The position numbers and the translations under genes are program-made. A stretch of 64,000 bases of DNA, taken from positions 3,906,001-3,970,000 of the forward strand of contig OX442322.1 in the NCBI GenBank assembly GCA_949358305.1, given 5' to 3'. Below are positions 53,530 through 62,837 of the stretch, one piece after another. This DNA is from Strigamia acuminata. Lineage: Eukaryota > Arthropoda > Chilopoda > Geophilomorpha > Linotaeniidae. Under the pieces are notes generated by a model, which was given only the letters and a program-made list of their open reading frames with translations, had not been told where the DNA came from and did no database searches. How positions within the stretch are numbered: the first letter of the stretch is position 1; every line of letters begins with the position of its first letter.

Positions 53530-54597
53530 ATGGCGACTAGCTCAACTGCAACGTTGGAAACCCTATTAAAAGGACTAGTAGTGCAAAAGCGCAATCCAGT
53601 CAATTATGATACCAGAACGGGGAACATTGACGAATGGATTGTTGGTTATGAAGCGATTGTTGCTACGGATACGGAACGTGCCAAGCATCTGCCGATTGTA
53701 ATGAAGGAAGATGCGCTCTCCTGGTACGTCGAGCAGCTACAAGCTAACCCTAGCTGGGCTTGGGACGAATGGAAAGCAGCATTGCAGAAAAAATTCCGCC
53801 GTAGGCCCGAGCACGTCCTCAATACCCTACACGCCCTTAAGCATGAAGAAGGGACAGCCATTGACTTTATTAAGAAAGTTCTCCACTTGTGTTCATTTGC
53901 CAGACCAGCCCTCAGTGAAACCCAGAAAATCAACTATGTCTATCAGGCTATGAAACAGCCGATAAAAGACAGGTTGATGACAGTTTTTCCTACAGCTATG
54001 GATGATTTGATGGAAAGAGTTCAGCTTTATGAAGCCCATGGAGTGAAGGAAGATCCGTCGACAGCTTTACTGACCCTTGTACAGAAACTTGTGGCTGACA
54101 AGGCGACCGTCGCACCGTCAACTTATTTGACTGGAGTGGCAGAAGCCCCAAAGTCGCTCGCAGAACTTGTAGCAGAAAACAACTTTCTAAAAGAACAGAA
54201 TATGTTTTTGCAGAATGGCGTATTGCAAGAGACGATCTCTCCAATTTTCCATCAAGGGACTTGGTTTACCCCAGTCAACAATCAGCGTCAAGGAGGAAAA
54301 TTTTTCCAAGGAACCCAGCAGAAGCAGCAGCAATTCCAGCAAAGTTCTCCGCAGAACTGGCAGAATTTTCAGCAGCAGCAAACTGGACCCGGATGTTTCC
54401 ATCAGCCCAACTGCACCTGCTGTGCGTCACAAAACAGAGGTGGCGGTGGGAAGAGGCGTGATACTTGGCGTTATAATAATAAGAATAATGAAGAAAATAA
54501 CAGTAACCAAGGAAATGGTCCTGCTAACAATAACAGCGGTAATAACCAAGCAAGAAATCCACCTGGGAATCAAAAACAACAGAACCGGGGAAACTAG
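53530..54597 (+). CDS. gag: F Gag
   Basis: I choose ATG 53530 (MATSSTATLE), the first ATG in this frame, in good initiation context (AAGATGG); 355 residues. A capsid-like region contains WYVEQLQ, WDEWKAALQKKF and the HxxGTAxxF-type segment (ALKHEEGTAIDFIKKV). A coiled-coil-like AELVAENNFLKEQN follows, then a glutamine- and asparagine-rich basic tail. There is no CCHC knuckle. A cysteine cluster (CFHQPNCTCC) and RGGGGKRRD may take the RNA-binding role. TAG at 54595-54597 directly follows a slippery heptamer. Confidence 0.9.
   Translation: MATSSTATLETLLKGLVVQKRNPVNYDTRTGNIDEWIVGYEAIVATDTERAKHLPIVMKEDALSWYVEQLQANPSWAWDEWKAALQKKFRRRPEHVLNTLHALKHEEGTAIDFIKKVLHLCSFARPALSETQKINYVYQAMKQPIKDRLMTVFPTAMDDLMERVQLYEAHGVKEDPSTALLTLVQKLVADKATVAPSTYLTGVAEAPKSLAELVAENNFLKEQNMFLQNGVLQETISPIFHQGTWFTPVNNQRQGGKFFQGTQQKQQQFQQSSPQNWQNFQQQQTGPGCFHQPNCTCCASQNRGGGGKRRDTWRYNNKNNEENNSNQGNGPANNNSGNNQARNPPGNQKQQNRGN
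54588..54594 (+). promoter_or_regulatory. -1 ribosomal frameshift heptamer of F
   Basis: The gag frame reads CGG GGA AAC TAG, so the heptamer G GGA AAC is in correct phase immediately before the stop. Shifting back by one base enters the pol frame, which is open here. Confidence 0.8.
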
Positions 54598-54599
54598 TA

Positions 54600-57500
54600 G
54601 TGCCACAAAGACAGTTAAAAAGTAGGCGTAGGAGAAGAAGAATGAGAAGGAAGTTGGAAATAGTTGACATTAACACCACTGAAGAAATGCTGACAATACC
54701 TGTCGTAGTGAACAATTTAGAAGTCAAAGGTGTATTGGATTCAGGTGGATATAGAAATATTATAAGTGAGGAACTGGCTGATAGATTGCAACTGTCACGT
54801 CGGCTTTGCCCTTATATCAAATTGAGGGTAATTGATAACTCCTTAATATCTCCTGAAGGAATTGGGAAAATTACAGTCACTATTGGAAGATTGGACTACA
54901 GCATGGAGGTATTAGTAGTGCGGGGATTTGGTCATGAGCTCTTACTAGGTGATCCTTTCCTCAAACAAGCAGGGTGTGTGTTGGACTATGACCGACGGAA
55001 GGTCTTTGTGGGGCGAAAAAGTGAAGGATTTAAACCGGAAGTTTTTCCAATGTCAAGAAATTATCTGGAACAAACATTTATTGGCAGACTTACTAAATCA
55101 ATAAAAATTCCAGCAATGCACGAATGCATGCTTTTCATTGGAGTGAACAATAATAAAACTAATGAAGATTTGTTTGCAGAGCCATTATCCAATTTGACTG
55201 ATAGATTGGGAGTAATTGGCTGTAAAACTCTAACTACATTTAAGGATGGATCAGGCATAATGCGAGTTGCGAATCCGACGAAGAAGGCGGTTTATCTGCA
55301 GAAAGGAACAGCGATTGCCAAGGCATACCACGTCATTGACATTGGTAGTTTTGAGGAGCAGCCACCTAATGGCTTGAACTTTGATTCCGCCGTGTCAAGT
55401 GATCTACTGGATACAAACCAAAAGGAGCAGCTGAAGAGCCTACTGCGTAAGAATGAAGATAGATTTGCCACTTCAGATCAGGATTTAGGCAGAGTAAAGG
55501 TCTACAAGCATAAAATAGACACAGGTGATGCACAGCCAATTCACCTGCAGCCATATCGCCGATCCATGAAAGAGAAAGAAGTCGAAGCAGAGGAAACCCA
55601 GAAACTGCTTGAAATGGATGTAATCAGAGAGTCCGAGAGTCCATGGAGTGCGCCAGTCCTTTTAATTAAGAGACGTGATGGCAAATGGCGGTTTTGTGTT
55701 GATTGGAGGCGGCTGAATGCAGTGACTAAGAAGATGGTTTACCCACTCCCCCGAATCGACGACACCTTAGACCAACTGTCAGGTGCGAAGTATTTTTCCA
55801 TGATGGATTTAATCCAGGGATATTTCCAAGTCGAGATTGATGAGGAGGATAAGGAAAAGACTGCGTTCACAACGTCTTCCGGTCATTACGAATTTAATGT
55901 ACTGGGCCAGGGCTTGTGTAATAGTCCTGCGGCATTCCAAAAGCTCATGAACAAAGTGCTTGGTAACCTCCTAGGAAAAGTGTGTATAGCCTACTTGGAC
56001 GATCTGATCATCTTTTCAAAGACATTCGACCAGCATTTGGTTGATTTAGACAACGTCTTTTCGAAATTGCGCACGGCGAATTTAAAGGTCAAATTAAGTA
56101 AATGCACTTTTGGAACGGATACCATTAAGTATTTGGGACACGTCATCAATGCAAAAGGAGTTTCACCGGATCCACGTAATTTGGAGTCCGTGGCGAAGTT
56201 CCCAAAACCAACAACAGTAAAGCAGTTGCAAGGATTTCTTGGATTATGTTCTTATTATCGCAAATTTATTCGTGGTTTTTCAGACGTGTCCAAGTGCCTT
56301 GTAAATCTGACAAAGAAAGAAGAAAAGTATGATTGGGGACCGCCACACGATGAAGCGTTCCAGAAGCTGAAGACGGCCCTAACGACAGTTCCAGTGCTGG
56401 CTCATCCAAATTTCAGCGAGCCCTTTATGATCTCTACTGACGCCAGTGCATATGGATTAGGAGTTGTGCTGAAACAAAAGATAAATAAACAAGAACATGT
56501 CGTAGCCTACGCTAGCCGACTGCTTAGCAAAGCAGAGCAGAATTATGATACGACAGAACGTGAGTGCCTTGCGATCATCTTTGGCATACAAAAGTTCCGA
56601 CCTTACTTGTATGGCCAAAAATTCTACGTTATTACGGACCATTCAGCGTTGCAGTGGCTCAAAACTGTGAGAAATCCCAACGGACGACTCACCAGATGGT
56701 CACTCCAATTGGTGGACTATGACTATGAGGTCATTCACAAGAGTGGTAAAAAACATCAAGATGCAGATGCGTTAAGTCGTATTCCTGAGGCAGTGGGCGA
56801 AGAAGAAATAATTGATTTACCTTTGTTGCTACTGGAAAATCTGGACCTACCTGCCGAGCAGCGAAAGGATCAGAAGCTGAAGGAATACGTTGATGCACTT
56901 CGAGATATTGAGCGCCTTTCGAAAAAGAAGAGACGATCTTTACAACAGTTCGTGCTCCAGGATGAAGTTTTGTTCAGAAGGAAGAATTTCCTGGGCAACG
57001 AAAGGTTACTGCTGGTTGTGCCAAAACATTTACAGCAAGATGTTCTGCACGAGATGCATGATGGCCTTCCAGGAGCTCATCTGGGCCTGTCGAAAACTTG
57101 GAAAAGAATAAGCACCAGATTCCATTGGCCCAGAATTTATGCAGAGGTCAGAGACTATGTCTTGTCCTGCAAGAAGTGCGCTGCAGCAAAAACAGATACC
57201 ACACCACCAAAAGGATTATTGCAGCCCTGGACAACCGTGACCAGACCATTCCAAAGAGTAGGAATGGACACTTTAGGAAAATTCCCGACTTCAAAGAAAG
57301 GGAATAATTATGTGTTTGTTATGACGGACTATCTATCTAGAGCGGTCTGTGCGAGAGCGTCACCAACTTGCACGGCCATTGCAGCAGCGGATGCTTTAGT
57401 TTATGAGATAATGGTGAAAGAAGGATCTCCAAGGGAAATTCTGACTGACCGTGGTACAGAATACAGAAATGAATTGATGGAGGAGGTCTCGAGACTCTAT

Positions 57501-58499
57501 AAATCAAAACATAAAACAACTAGCGGATATCATGCCAGGACAAACGGTTTAACGGAGCGTTTTAACGCAACACTTGCGAAAATGCTTCTGAACTACGTAA
57601 ATGAAGATCATACGGACTGGGATGATTTCCTGCCACACCTGTTATTCTCGTACAACACGTCGGTTCACGAGACAACTGGATATACCCCATACTTTTTATT
57701 AAGGGGGTATGAAGCAGATGTTAACGTCGATGTGAATCTGAATCTCCCGAAGAAGGAATTCACTTTGAGAACTGCCAAATTCATCGAGGCAGCAAGGAGA
57801 ATCTCAAACCAGAGACTGGAGCAGATGTCAGCTAAAAGCAAAGAAAGATTTGATAAGAACAGAAAGGTTGTGGAGTTCGAGCCTGGAGAATACGTTTATT
57901 TGAAAAAACCGAACAGAAAGGTTGGACTCAGTGAGAAATTACTGCCACAATATTCTGGTCCTTACGAAATAGTGCGCCGAACTGCACCAAACGATTACCA
58001 AATAGTAGATTCAACTGGTAAAAAATCAGACATTGTAAATGTAGAAAGGTTAAAACCTTACAAGCCAAGGAAAGAAGTATCCATAATTATGGACAGGAAT
58101 AGTGAAACTGAGGTGAAGGCGGAAAATTCTAACAAAACTAAGTTGATGGAAAGTAAAGGAATTGAAGAAGTTAGAATTAACACTAAAAAATCACTAAAAC
58201 AATCAAAAAAACCATGCACAGAAAGATTCATAAGTGATGAAGATCAGATTTCTTTAAAGTCGTTGTTCGAACCGGAGGAGACGACGGGAAAACGGTTGAA
58301 AGAATTGCCGCTGGTCGGCGATAAAGACGAAACGTCGGAGAAACGTTTGACGAAATTGCCACTAGATGGCGATAAAAGAAAAACGTCAGGACAGCGTTCG
58401 CGGAAATTGCCACCAGAGGGCGTCGTCGACGAAACACGTGACTTCCGTTTTAAGCATTTAAGACCGCGAGCACGGACGAATTATCGTCAGTTCTACTGA
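54600..58499 (+). CDS. pol: F Pol (protease, RT, RNase H, integrase)
   Basis: Expressed by -1 frameshift from gag; no ATG is needed at the start. About 1299 residues. Protease DSGG (Asp near 47, with Gly where most have Ala or Thr), RT with WRFCVDWRRLN, MDLIQGYFQV and YLDDLII (near 465), RNase H TDASAYGLG (near 612), integrase zinc region (HDGLPGAHLG...CKKC) and DDE residues near 889, 948 and 984 (MDTLGK, LTDRGTEY, GLTERFN). A GPY/F module (YSGPYEIV) lies near 1118. The C-terminal 100 residues are a basic extension with three repeats of a KLPxxG motif. There is no stop or frameshift. Confidence 0.95.
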   Translation: MPQRQLKSRRRRRRMRRKLEIVDINTTEEMLTIPVVVNNLEVKGVLDSGGYRNIISEELADRLQLSRRLCPYIKLRVIDNSLISPEGIGKITVTIGRLDYSMEVLVVRGFGHELLLGDPFLKQAGCVLDYDRRKVFVGRKSEGFKPEVFPMSRNYLEQTFIGRLTKSIKIPAMHECMLFIGVNNNKTNEDLFAEPLSNLTDRLGVIGCKTLTTFKDGSGIMRVANPTKKAVYLQKGTAIAKAYHVIDIGSFEEQPPNGLNFDSAVSSDLLDTNQKEQLKSLLRKNEDRFATSDQDLGRVKVYKHKIDTGDAQPIHLQPYRRSMKEKEVEAEETQKLLEMDVIRESESPWSAPVLLIKRRDGKWRFCVDWRRLNAVTKKMVYPLPRIDDTLDQLSGAKYFSMMDLIQGYFQVEIDEEDKEKTAFTTSSGHYEFNVLGQGLCNSPAAFQKLMNKVLGNLLGKVCIAYLDDLIIFSKTFDQHLVDLDNVFSKLRTANLKVKLSKCTFGTDTIKYLGHVINAKGVSPDPRNLESVAKFPKPTTVKQLQGFLGLCSYYRKFIRGFSDVSKCLVNLTKKEEKYDWGPPHDEAFQKLKTALTTVPVLAHPNFSEPFMISTDASAYGLGVVLKQKINKQEHVVAYASRLLSKAEQNYDTTERECLAIIFGIQKFRPYLYGQKFYVITDHSALQWLKTVRNPNGRLTRWSLQLVDYDYEVIHKSGKKHQDADALSRIPEAVGEEEIIDLPLLLLENLDLPAEQRKDQKLKEYVDALRDIERLSKKKRRSLQQFVLQDEVLFRRKNFLGNERLLLVVPKHLQQDVLHEMHDGLPGAHLGLSKTWKRISTRFHWPRIYAEVRDYVLSCKKCAAAKTDTTPPKGLLQPWTTVTRPFQRVGMDTLGKFPTSKKGNNYVFVMTDYLSRAVCARASPTCTAIAAADALVYEIMVKEGSPREILTDRGTEYRNELMEEVSRLYKSKHKTTSGYHARTNGLTERFNATLAKMLLNYVNEDHTDWDDFLPHLLFSYNTSVHETTGYTPYFLLRGYEADVNVDVNLNLPKKEFTLRTAKFIEAARRISNQRLEQMSAKSKERFDKNRKVVEFEPGEYVYLKKPNRKVGLSEKLLPQYSGPYEIVRRTAPNDYQIVDSTGKKSDIVNVERLKPYKPRKEVSIIMDRNSETEVKAENSNKTKLMESKGIEEVRINTKKSLKQSKKPCTERFISDEDQISLKSLFEPEETTGKRLKELPLVGDKDETSEKRLTKLPLDGDKRKTSGQRSRKLPPEGVVDETRDFRFKHLRPRARTNYRQFY

Positions 58500-58595
58500 A
58501 CCCGTCTTACCGTAAACTCGACCTGATCGAGTGATAAAGTGAGATAGGTGAATTAAACTGTTGAATTTTGGATTGAATTTGGACTTAGAAATTGT
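58500..58595 (+). other. F pol-ORF3 spacer
   Basis: 96 AT-rich bases. Confidence 0.5.
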
Positions 58596-59984
58596 TTGAA
58601 TTTTGAGTTGGATTTTAACTTAGAAAATTTTTCAGCAATGGAAAATTTGAAGATTGCGCGTGACTCGGACGAGGATTCAAATGCGTCGCACGAATCGAAG
58701 ATATTTCATACAGTGTATACCCGACGAGAGAACGAATTTCCCTTGCGTGACGAAGAAATTGAGCAGTTGCCGAGGATTAGGGAAATTGATGATTTAATTG
58801 TGTGTGAGCGACCATTTACAGATCGAAACAAAGTTCCGGTTGGTACAGTGGATAAGCGAACAATGATGACGCCACGCCAATTAAAGAAGTACGAACATAA
58901 ACGAAATTCACGTCATCGACGGCAAGCTTCGAAACGATTGGATGCAAGGACGGAGATCGCTCTTGAGTCGGAGAAGGGATTAAAATTCATGAGAAAAAGG
59001 CAAGTCCGAGCGAAACAACAGCAGGAACGCCGATTAGGAGAAGTTCGACAGGAACGAAAAAACATCATGGCGGCAACTAAGGAAAAGAACTTGACCGGAA
59101 CTCCGGGATGGAGCGGCTACACGGCGTGGTTGCGTGTGGAGACGGATTTGGCGCTGAAGGAGGCAGAAATTCGAAAGAAAAAGCAGCGAGCGGAGGCGCT
59201 GATGAGGCGAAAATTCAGGAACGATCCCGATGTTGACTTACCGTCGGCTTTGCGAACTTATCGCGTAGGCTTGACGGTGAGCCAGCAAACGGAAATTCAA
59301 GAATGGAGCGCGACATTTGCGGATGTGAATTCGGGGATGGAATGCTTCACGACGCCAAACCGGGAAATCGTGGTGACAGCAGGTGAAATGGCGTCATTGC
59401 TGCGATTGATGCCGGGCCGGGATTCATGGGTTTTCGACTCGGTTGTCGATTATTACCTAAACATCGTGACTTCGGATCCGGCCTATCGACGTGTTTTCGC
59501 GTTTCCAACTGCTGCCGTGCAGTACATGATCAGACGGCAATATAATGAAGCAAGAGCTGTAATGAACGGATTTTATCCAAGACCGACTCACAAGGTTTGG
59601 GTAATCCCGATGGGAATACCCGAACATTGGCAGCTGGCCATCGTCGATTTTACGCGCCCAAGGACGGAGGTGGCCCTGTTCGACCCAAGCGGCCCATTAA
59701 CGATGAAGGATATAAGATGGCAGGCTGTGTTAAATGGTTTGGCGAGTTTTAACATCCAGCTCAACCAACTCCACCCATTTGAAGCGCCGGCGATTGGCCA
59801 ACTGGACGGGGACAGTTGTGGCCCAACCATCTTATATTTCGTGCGCCGATATCTAGTTGACCGCGACCTAATGCTTCCAGCGCTCCCTTACGATTTAAGA
59901 AGCCGAATTGCGTTGGAGATCATTAAAGATCAACTAATACCTTTCGAGGAGGACGTGACAATTGAAGAAATCGAAGAAGATTAA
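58596..59984 (+). CDS. F ORF3: Ulp1/SENP-like (C48) cysteine peptidase
   Basis: 462 residues from ATG 58596. A splice acceptor at 58635 would favour ATG 58638 (448 residues). Residues 1-90 are acidic. Residues 95-215 are very basic and predicted helical (RQLKKYEHKRNSRHRR), suggesting nucleic-acid binding or nuclear localisation. The C-terminal half has the Ulp1 signature in order: DSWVFDSVVDYYLN (near 275), the catalytic HW (His344), FDPSG (Asp363), then GQLDGDSCGP with Gln402 for the oxyanion hole and Cys408 as nucleophile. Known C48 enzymes remove SUMO or related modifiers. Here a role in processing or in deconjugating host SUMO is inference. An adenain-like protease of the same clan is the main alternative. 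Confidence 0.82.
   Translation: MNFELDFNLENFSAMENLKIARDSDEDSNASHESKIFHTVYTRRENEFPLRDEEIEQLPRIREIDDLIVCERPFTDRNKVPVGTVDKRTMMTPRQLKKYEHKRNSRHRRQASKRLDARTEIALESEKGLKFMRKRQVRAKQQQERRLGEVRQERKNIMAATKEKNLTGTPGWSGYTAWLRVETDLALKEAEIRKKKQRAEALMRRKFRNDPDVDLPSALRTYRVGLTVSQQTEIQEWSATFADVNSGMECFTTPNREIVVTAGEMASLLRLMPGRDSWVFDSVVDYYLNIVTSDPAYRRVFAFPTAAVQYMIRRQYNEARAVMNGFYPRPTHKVWVIPMGIPEHWQLAIVDFTRPRTEVALFDPSGPLTMKDIRWQAVLNGLASFNIQLNQLHPFEAPAIGQLDGDSCGPTILYFVRRYLVDRDLMLPALPYDLRSRIALEIIKDQLIPFEEDVTIEEIEED
58625..58635 (+). promoter_or_regulatory. Candidate 3' splice site before F ORF3
   Basis: A pyrimidine run ends in TTTTTCAG at 58628-58635, two bases before ATG 58638. Confidence 0.45.
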
Positions 59985-60297
59985 AAATCGAAATTACAAT
60001 TGTTATCGGTATAATTTTGTGTAAGATTTTGTTTTAGATTTTCTCTTGTGTATAAATAAACACGAAGAGTTTAATTTTATGTAATTGGCTTTTCCAAGAA
60101 AAGTATTGTTAAACTAAGAATTGAGGGATATAAAGGTAATAGAACAATTCTCGTAAATTTTGTTAATAATTTTGTGAAAAGCAAGAATGATGTTGAAAGT
60201 TAGAAGTGAAAATGATAATCTCGAAGTAGAAATTTGGGGGGATTTTCATTTGAAATAATTTGAATTTTGGAGACCAAAATTTTTCAAAGGGGGGGGC
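59985..60297 (+). other. F 3' untranslated region and polypurine tract
   Basis: 313 AT-rich bases with no ORF. The run AAAGGGGGGGGGC at 60285-60297 abuts the 3' LTR and is the polypurine tract. Confidence 0.7.
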
Positions 60298-60841
60298 TGT
60301 TACGAGCGCAGACCTCGCTGTACGACAGCGGGCCTAAACGCTCTGTTTAGAGAATTAATTCTGAAAGCTCTCACTAGGCACACTGGAGTTTCCAAATCCG
60401 CTCACCAGTTGTCACTGTGTTAATTATGCACAGGGCAACTGGACTAATCAATCAAGTAGAGCGGGGGTGGACCCAGAGTTTACCTGGTGAGCTAAGTGGG
60501 TTTGAGAGAGCAGAAATGTTCTGAGCCTCAAACAGTTAACATGGTAAGTAAAGGCTTCTGTGGACCAGCGCACACAGCGCTTGGTCCCACCCCGCCTTTC
60601 CAAATTCATAGAGATATAATTTGATTATCATTCTTGCTTTCTTGCTTTATGTTTATGTAAAATAAAGGATTATGTTTATCATTTGATTTTGTTAAGTTTG
60701 TAATAAGTCCCATAGAATAAAAGAGATTTATTTAAATGATAAATCAGTTCTCTCAATCATTTCACCTAAAGGATTTCAAGGTCTTTGCTAAATTAATTAG
60801 CATTTGTTATGTGTGTGGATCACCCCAACCCACACGTAACA
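60298..60841 (+). repeat. F 3' LTR
   Basis: 544 bp, partner of 52207-52750, followed by ATAT. Confidence 0.96.
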
Positions 60842-60845
60842 ATAT

Positions 60846-61275
60846 TGTGTTTCTGCATCATGCAGTCTTTATAGTATTTATTTAGACTTTACTTATTGTT
60901 TAACATGAGGCATAATGCTGCCTGTATCATTTTTGTATCAATTTATCATTTCTAACACCAGATGGTGTCCTACTCTGTTTTTCACACATCCAAGATGTCC
61001 GCCTGCGTGTCTGCAGGTTTTTGCTTATCATTCTCGTCCAAATGGACTCCAATTTGTAAGTGCTTTTATTTATAATTAAATATTGTTTATTTTTACATTC
61101 TTTTGTTGTATTTGGTCGCATATAAGCACGTTTAAACGTGCAGCGCCTCGTTTTTGTCTCGTCATTATCCGCGATAGTTTGCGCTCGCCATTTCGGCCGC
61201 GCGCGTGATATTTTCACGGCGTTTACCGTTTTCACATGGTCAGTTTGACCACTTTGCGCCTCCTCCTCTGCTACA
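60846..61275 (+). repeat. E' 3' LTR, right part
   Basis: Continues 52155-52206 after gypsy F. CCAAGATGTC at 60990-60999, GTAAGT at 61056-61061, palindrome at 61126-61141; ends CCTCTGCTACA, followed by GTAAC. Confidence 0.9.
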
Positions 61276-61280
61276 GTAAC

Positions 61281-61848
61281 AACGATACAAGCGGCACAAA
61301 CGGTTACGCAACCTGAACAAACAGTTTTACAGTCGGTGAAACCGAAAACACAAGTTCAACCAACAATTTCAAGTCAGTTGAAACAGATTGTGTGGGAACG
61401 TGAATTAATTCCCAGATCGACAGGAAATCGAACCAATGTTTATTATTTTTGTGACGGTCAAAGGATCAAGTCTAAGACTGACGTGGCGGTTTTATGTCAA
61501 GCTAAGAATTTAAATGTAAATCTTGACGCATTTGATTTCTCACCGAAGAATTTGGTAACAGGCCAAGTGGACATTCCTCCGAAATCGCATGACGTGGCCA
61601 AACCAAATAACACCGATTCTAACACAGTCGACCAAGATTTCTTTGATTTCTTTAATGGATTAGAATGTTGCGATGTCGAAAACCCGCTATCATACGAAGA
61701 AGCAATAGAATGTGAAGATGCAAATCAATGGAATGAGGCGATGCAAGACGAAATAGCAACGCTGGAAGAAAGAAAGGTCTTTTCACTCGTTCCACCTCCA
61801 AAAGGGAAGAAGATTTTAACTAATAAATGGGTTTTTGTCCGAAAATGT
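61281..61848 (+). pseudogene. C pol, integrase-RT linker and start of RT
   Basis: Open frame continuing copia C. It includes the conserved pre-RT segment (NPLSYEEAIECEDANQWNEAM) and the first RT strand (TNKWVF), then is cut by LTR H2. The remainder of RT and RNase H are not in the window. Confidence 0.8.
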
Positions 61849-62812
61849 TGTGACGATTCTACTTTTGGCTGAATAATTAGCCATTATAAGAGATAAATCG
61901 GTTTAAACAAGACATTTCTACAACTAGAAATAACCTAACCGAGATAAGCTACGGAAGTCTGTACAACGTGAATATGTGATCAAATATAACAAGTTACGAT
62001 TTTCGTGTGATTCAAATACATGTTTATTAACATTACAACTGGGTTGGGGTTCTGGATAAGTGTAACGGCGGCTACACTGGTTGAGGATCCGGGCGATTCT
62101 GTTCGAGTGGTGCGGCTGACTTTGCGGCATCGTCACAGTTAGCGCTACGGAGACGTATTCGGTCCCGCAGCTCGGATATCTATTAATACGAAGAATCCTT
62201 CGTATTTGGTCGGGAATGTTCATTAGAATATTCCGTGTTCAGATCAATAAAGCATTATTAGTGTAATATAACAAATGAATTGTTATATTGTTATTCTATG
62301 GGCGGGGACAGTCACGACAGTCGAGGGGACCATCGCGGGAGTTGTTGAGGCTCCATCCGCCAGCATGCCTTACGACGACAAGATCTCGTGATAAGGCGCC
62401 GAGTATTTGTTTTCTGCATCAAGTCGCTTTCAGTGGTACCAACCACTGGGTAAACAGTTCCTGGGGGACTACCAGATCGGCATTACCAATACCCGAGTAT
62501 TTGTTTAGCGCAAGGTATGAATGCAATTGCTCACGGGCTACCAACCCGGTGCGTCGCCTGTAGATAAGGCTTTTACCAACCTCAGGCAAATCTTGCCTAC
62601 TTAACGGAAGGGCCAATGCACTGCATCGGAACCCTGGGAAAATGGTTTGCCCGCATTTGTTTGACGGGTTTGACTTCCCGTGTATATGCTCTGGCAGAGC
62701 ATCTGACCAAGGAGGTGAGAAGGAGATGTAACTGAATATACACTTCCGGTACAATGCTCACCTTCGGTGAGATGACATCATAAAATCTCAAGCGGCCATT
62801 TTGCATACAACC
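61849..62812 (-). repeat. LTR fragment H2 (same family as H1)
   Basis: Begins TGTGACGATTCTAC as H1 does and can be followed alongside it to about 62812, with one unit of the segment that is doubled in H1 (from about 62300). The H1-type right end is absent, so H2 is truncated or interrupted. Orientation is inferred from H1. The right limit is approximate. Confidence 0.7.
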
Positions 62813-62837
62813 GTAACAGTAGTTTACTACGGTGATA

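Larger units (their letters stand above)
52207..60841 (+). mobile_element. Ty3/gypsy element F, intact, with a Ulp1-like ORF3
   Basis: Two 544-bp LTRs with no difference seen flank gag, pol and a third ORF, all open. Target duplication ATAT at 52203-52206 and 60842-60845; removal restores the E' 3' LTR. It is the youngest layer in this part of the window and structurally complete. Confidence 0.97.
37502..61275 (+). mobile_element. Copia E', degenerate, host of E1, H1 and F
   Basis: Target duplication GTAAC (37497-37501 and 61276-61280) marks the outer limits, and removing the whole block restores the C frame. Parts: 5' LTR, leader, broken gag-pol, 3' LTR. Nested inside are E1 (37955-44806), solo LTR H1 (45286-47031) and gypsy F (52207-60841). 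Confidence 0.88.
27865..61848 (+). mobile_element. Copia C, decayed and split by D and E'
   Basis: The 5' LTR, primer site, gag and first half of pol are at 27865-30374. Pol continues at 37201-37501 after element D, and again at 61281-61848 after composite E', where it is cut in RT by the LTR H2. Each join restores the reading frame when one target duplicate is removed. The 3' part and 3' LTR are not in the window. Stops and a frameshift show it is inactive. Confidence 0.85.

Noticed and set aside
62801-62835. CCGTA...TACGG inverted repeat as a transposon end
   Set aside because: The arms are only five bases, and no matching end was found on the other side of the gene.
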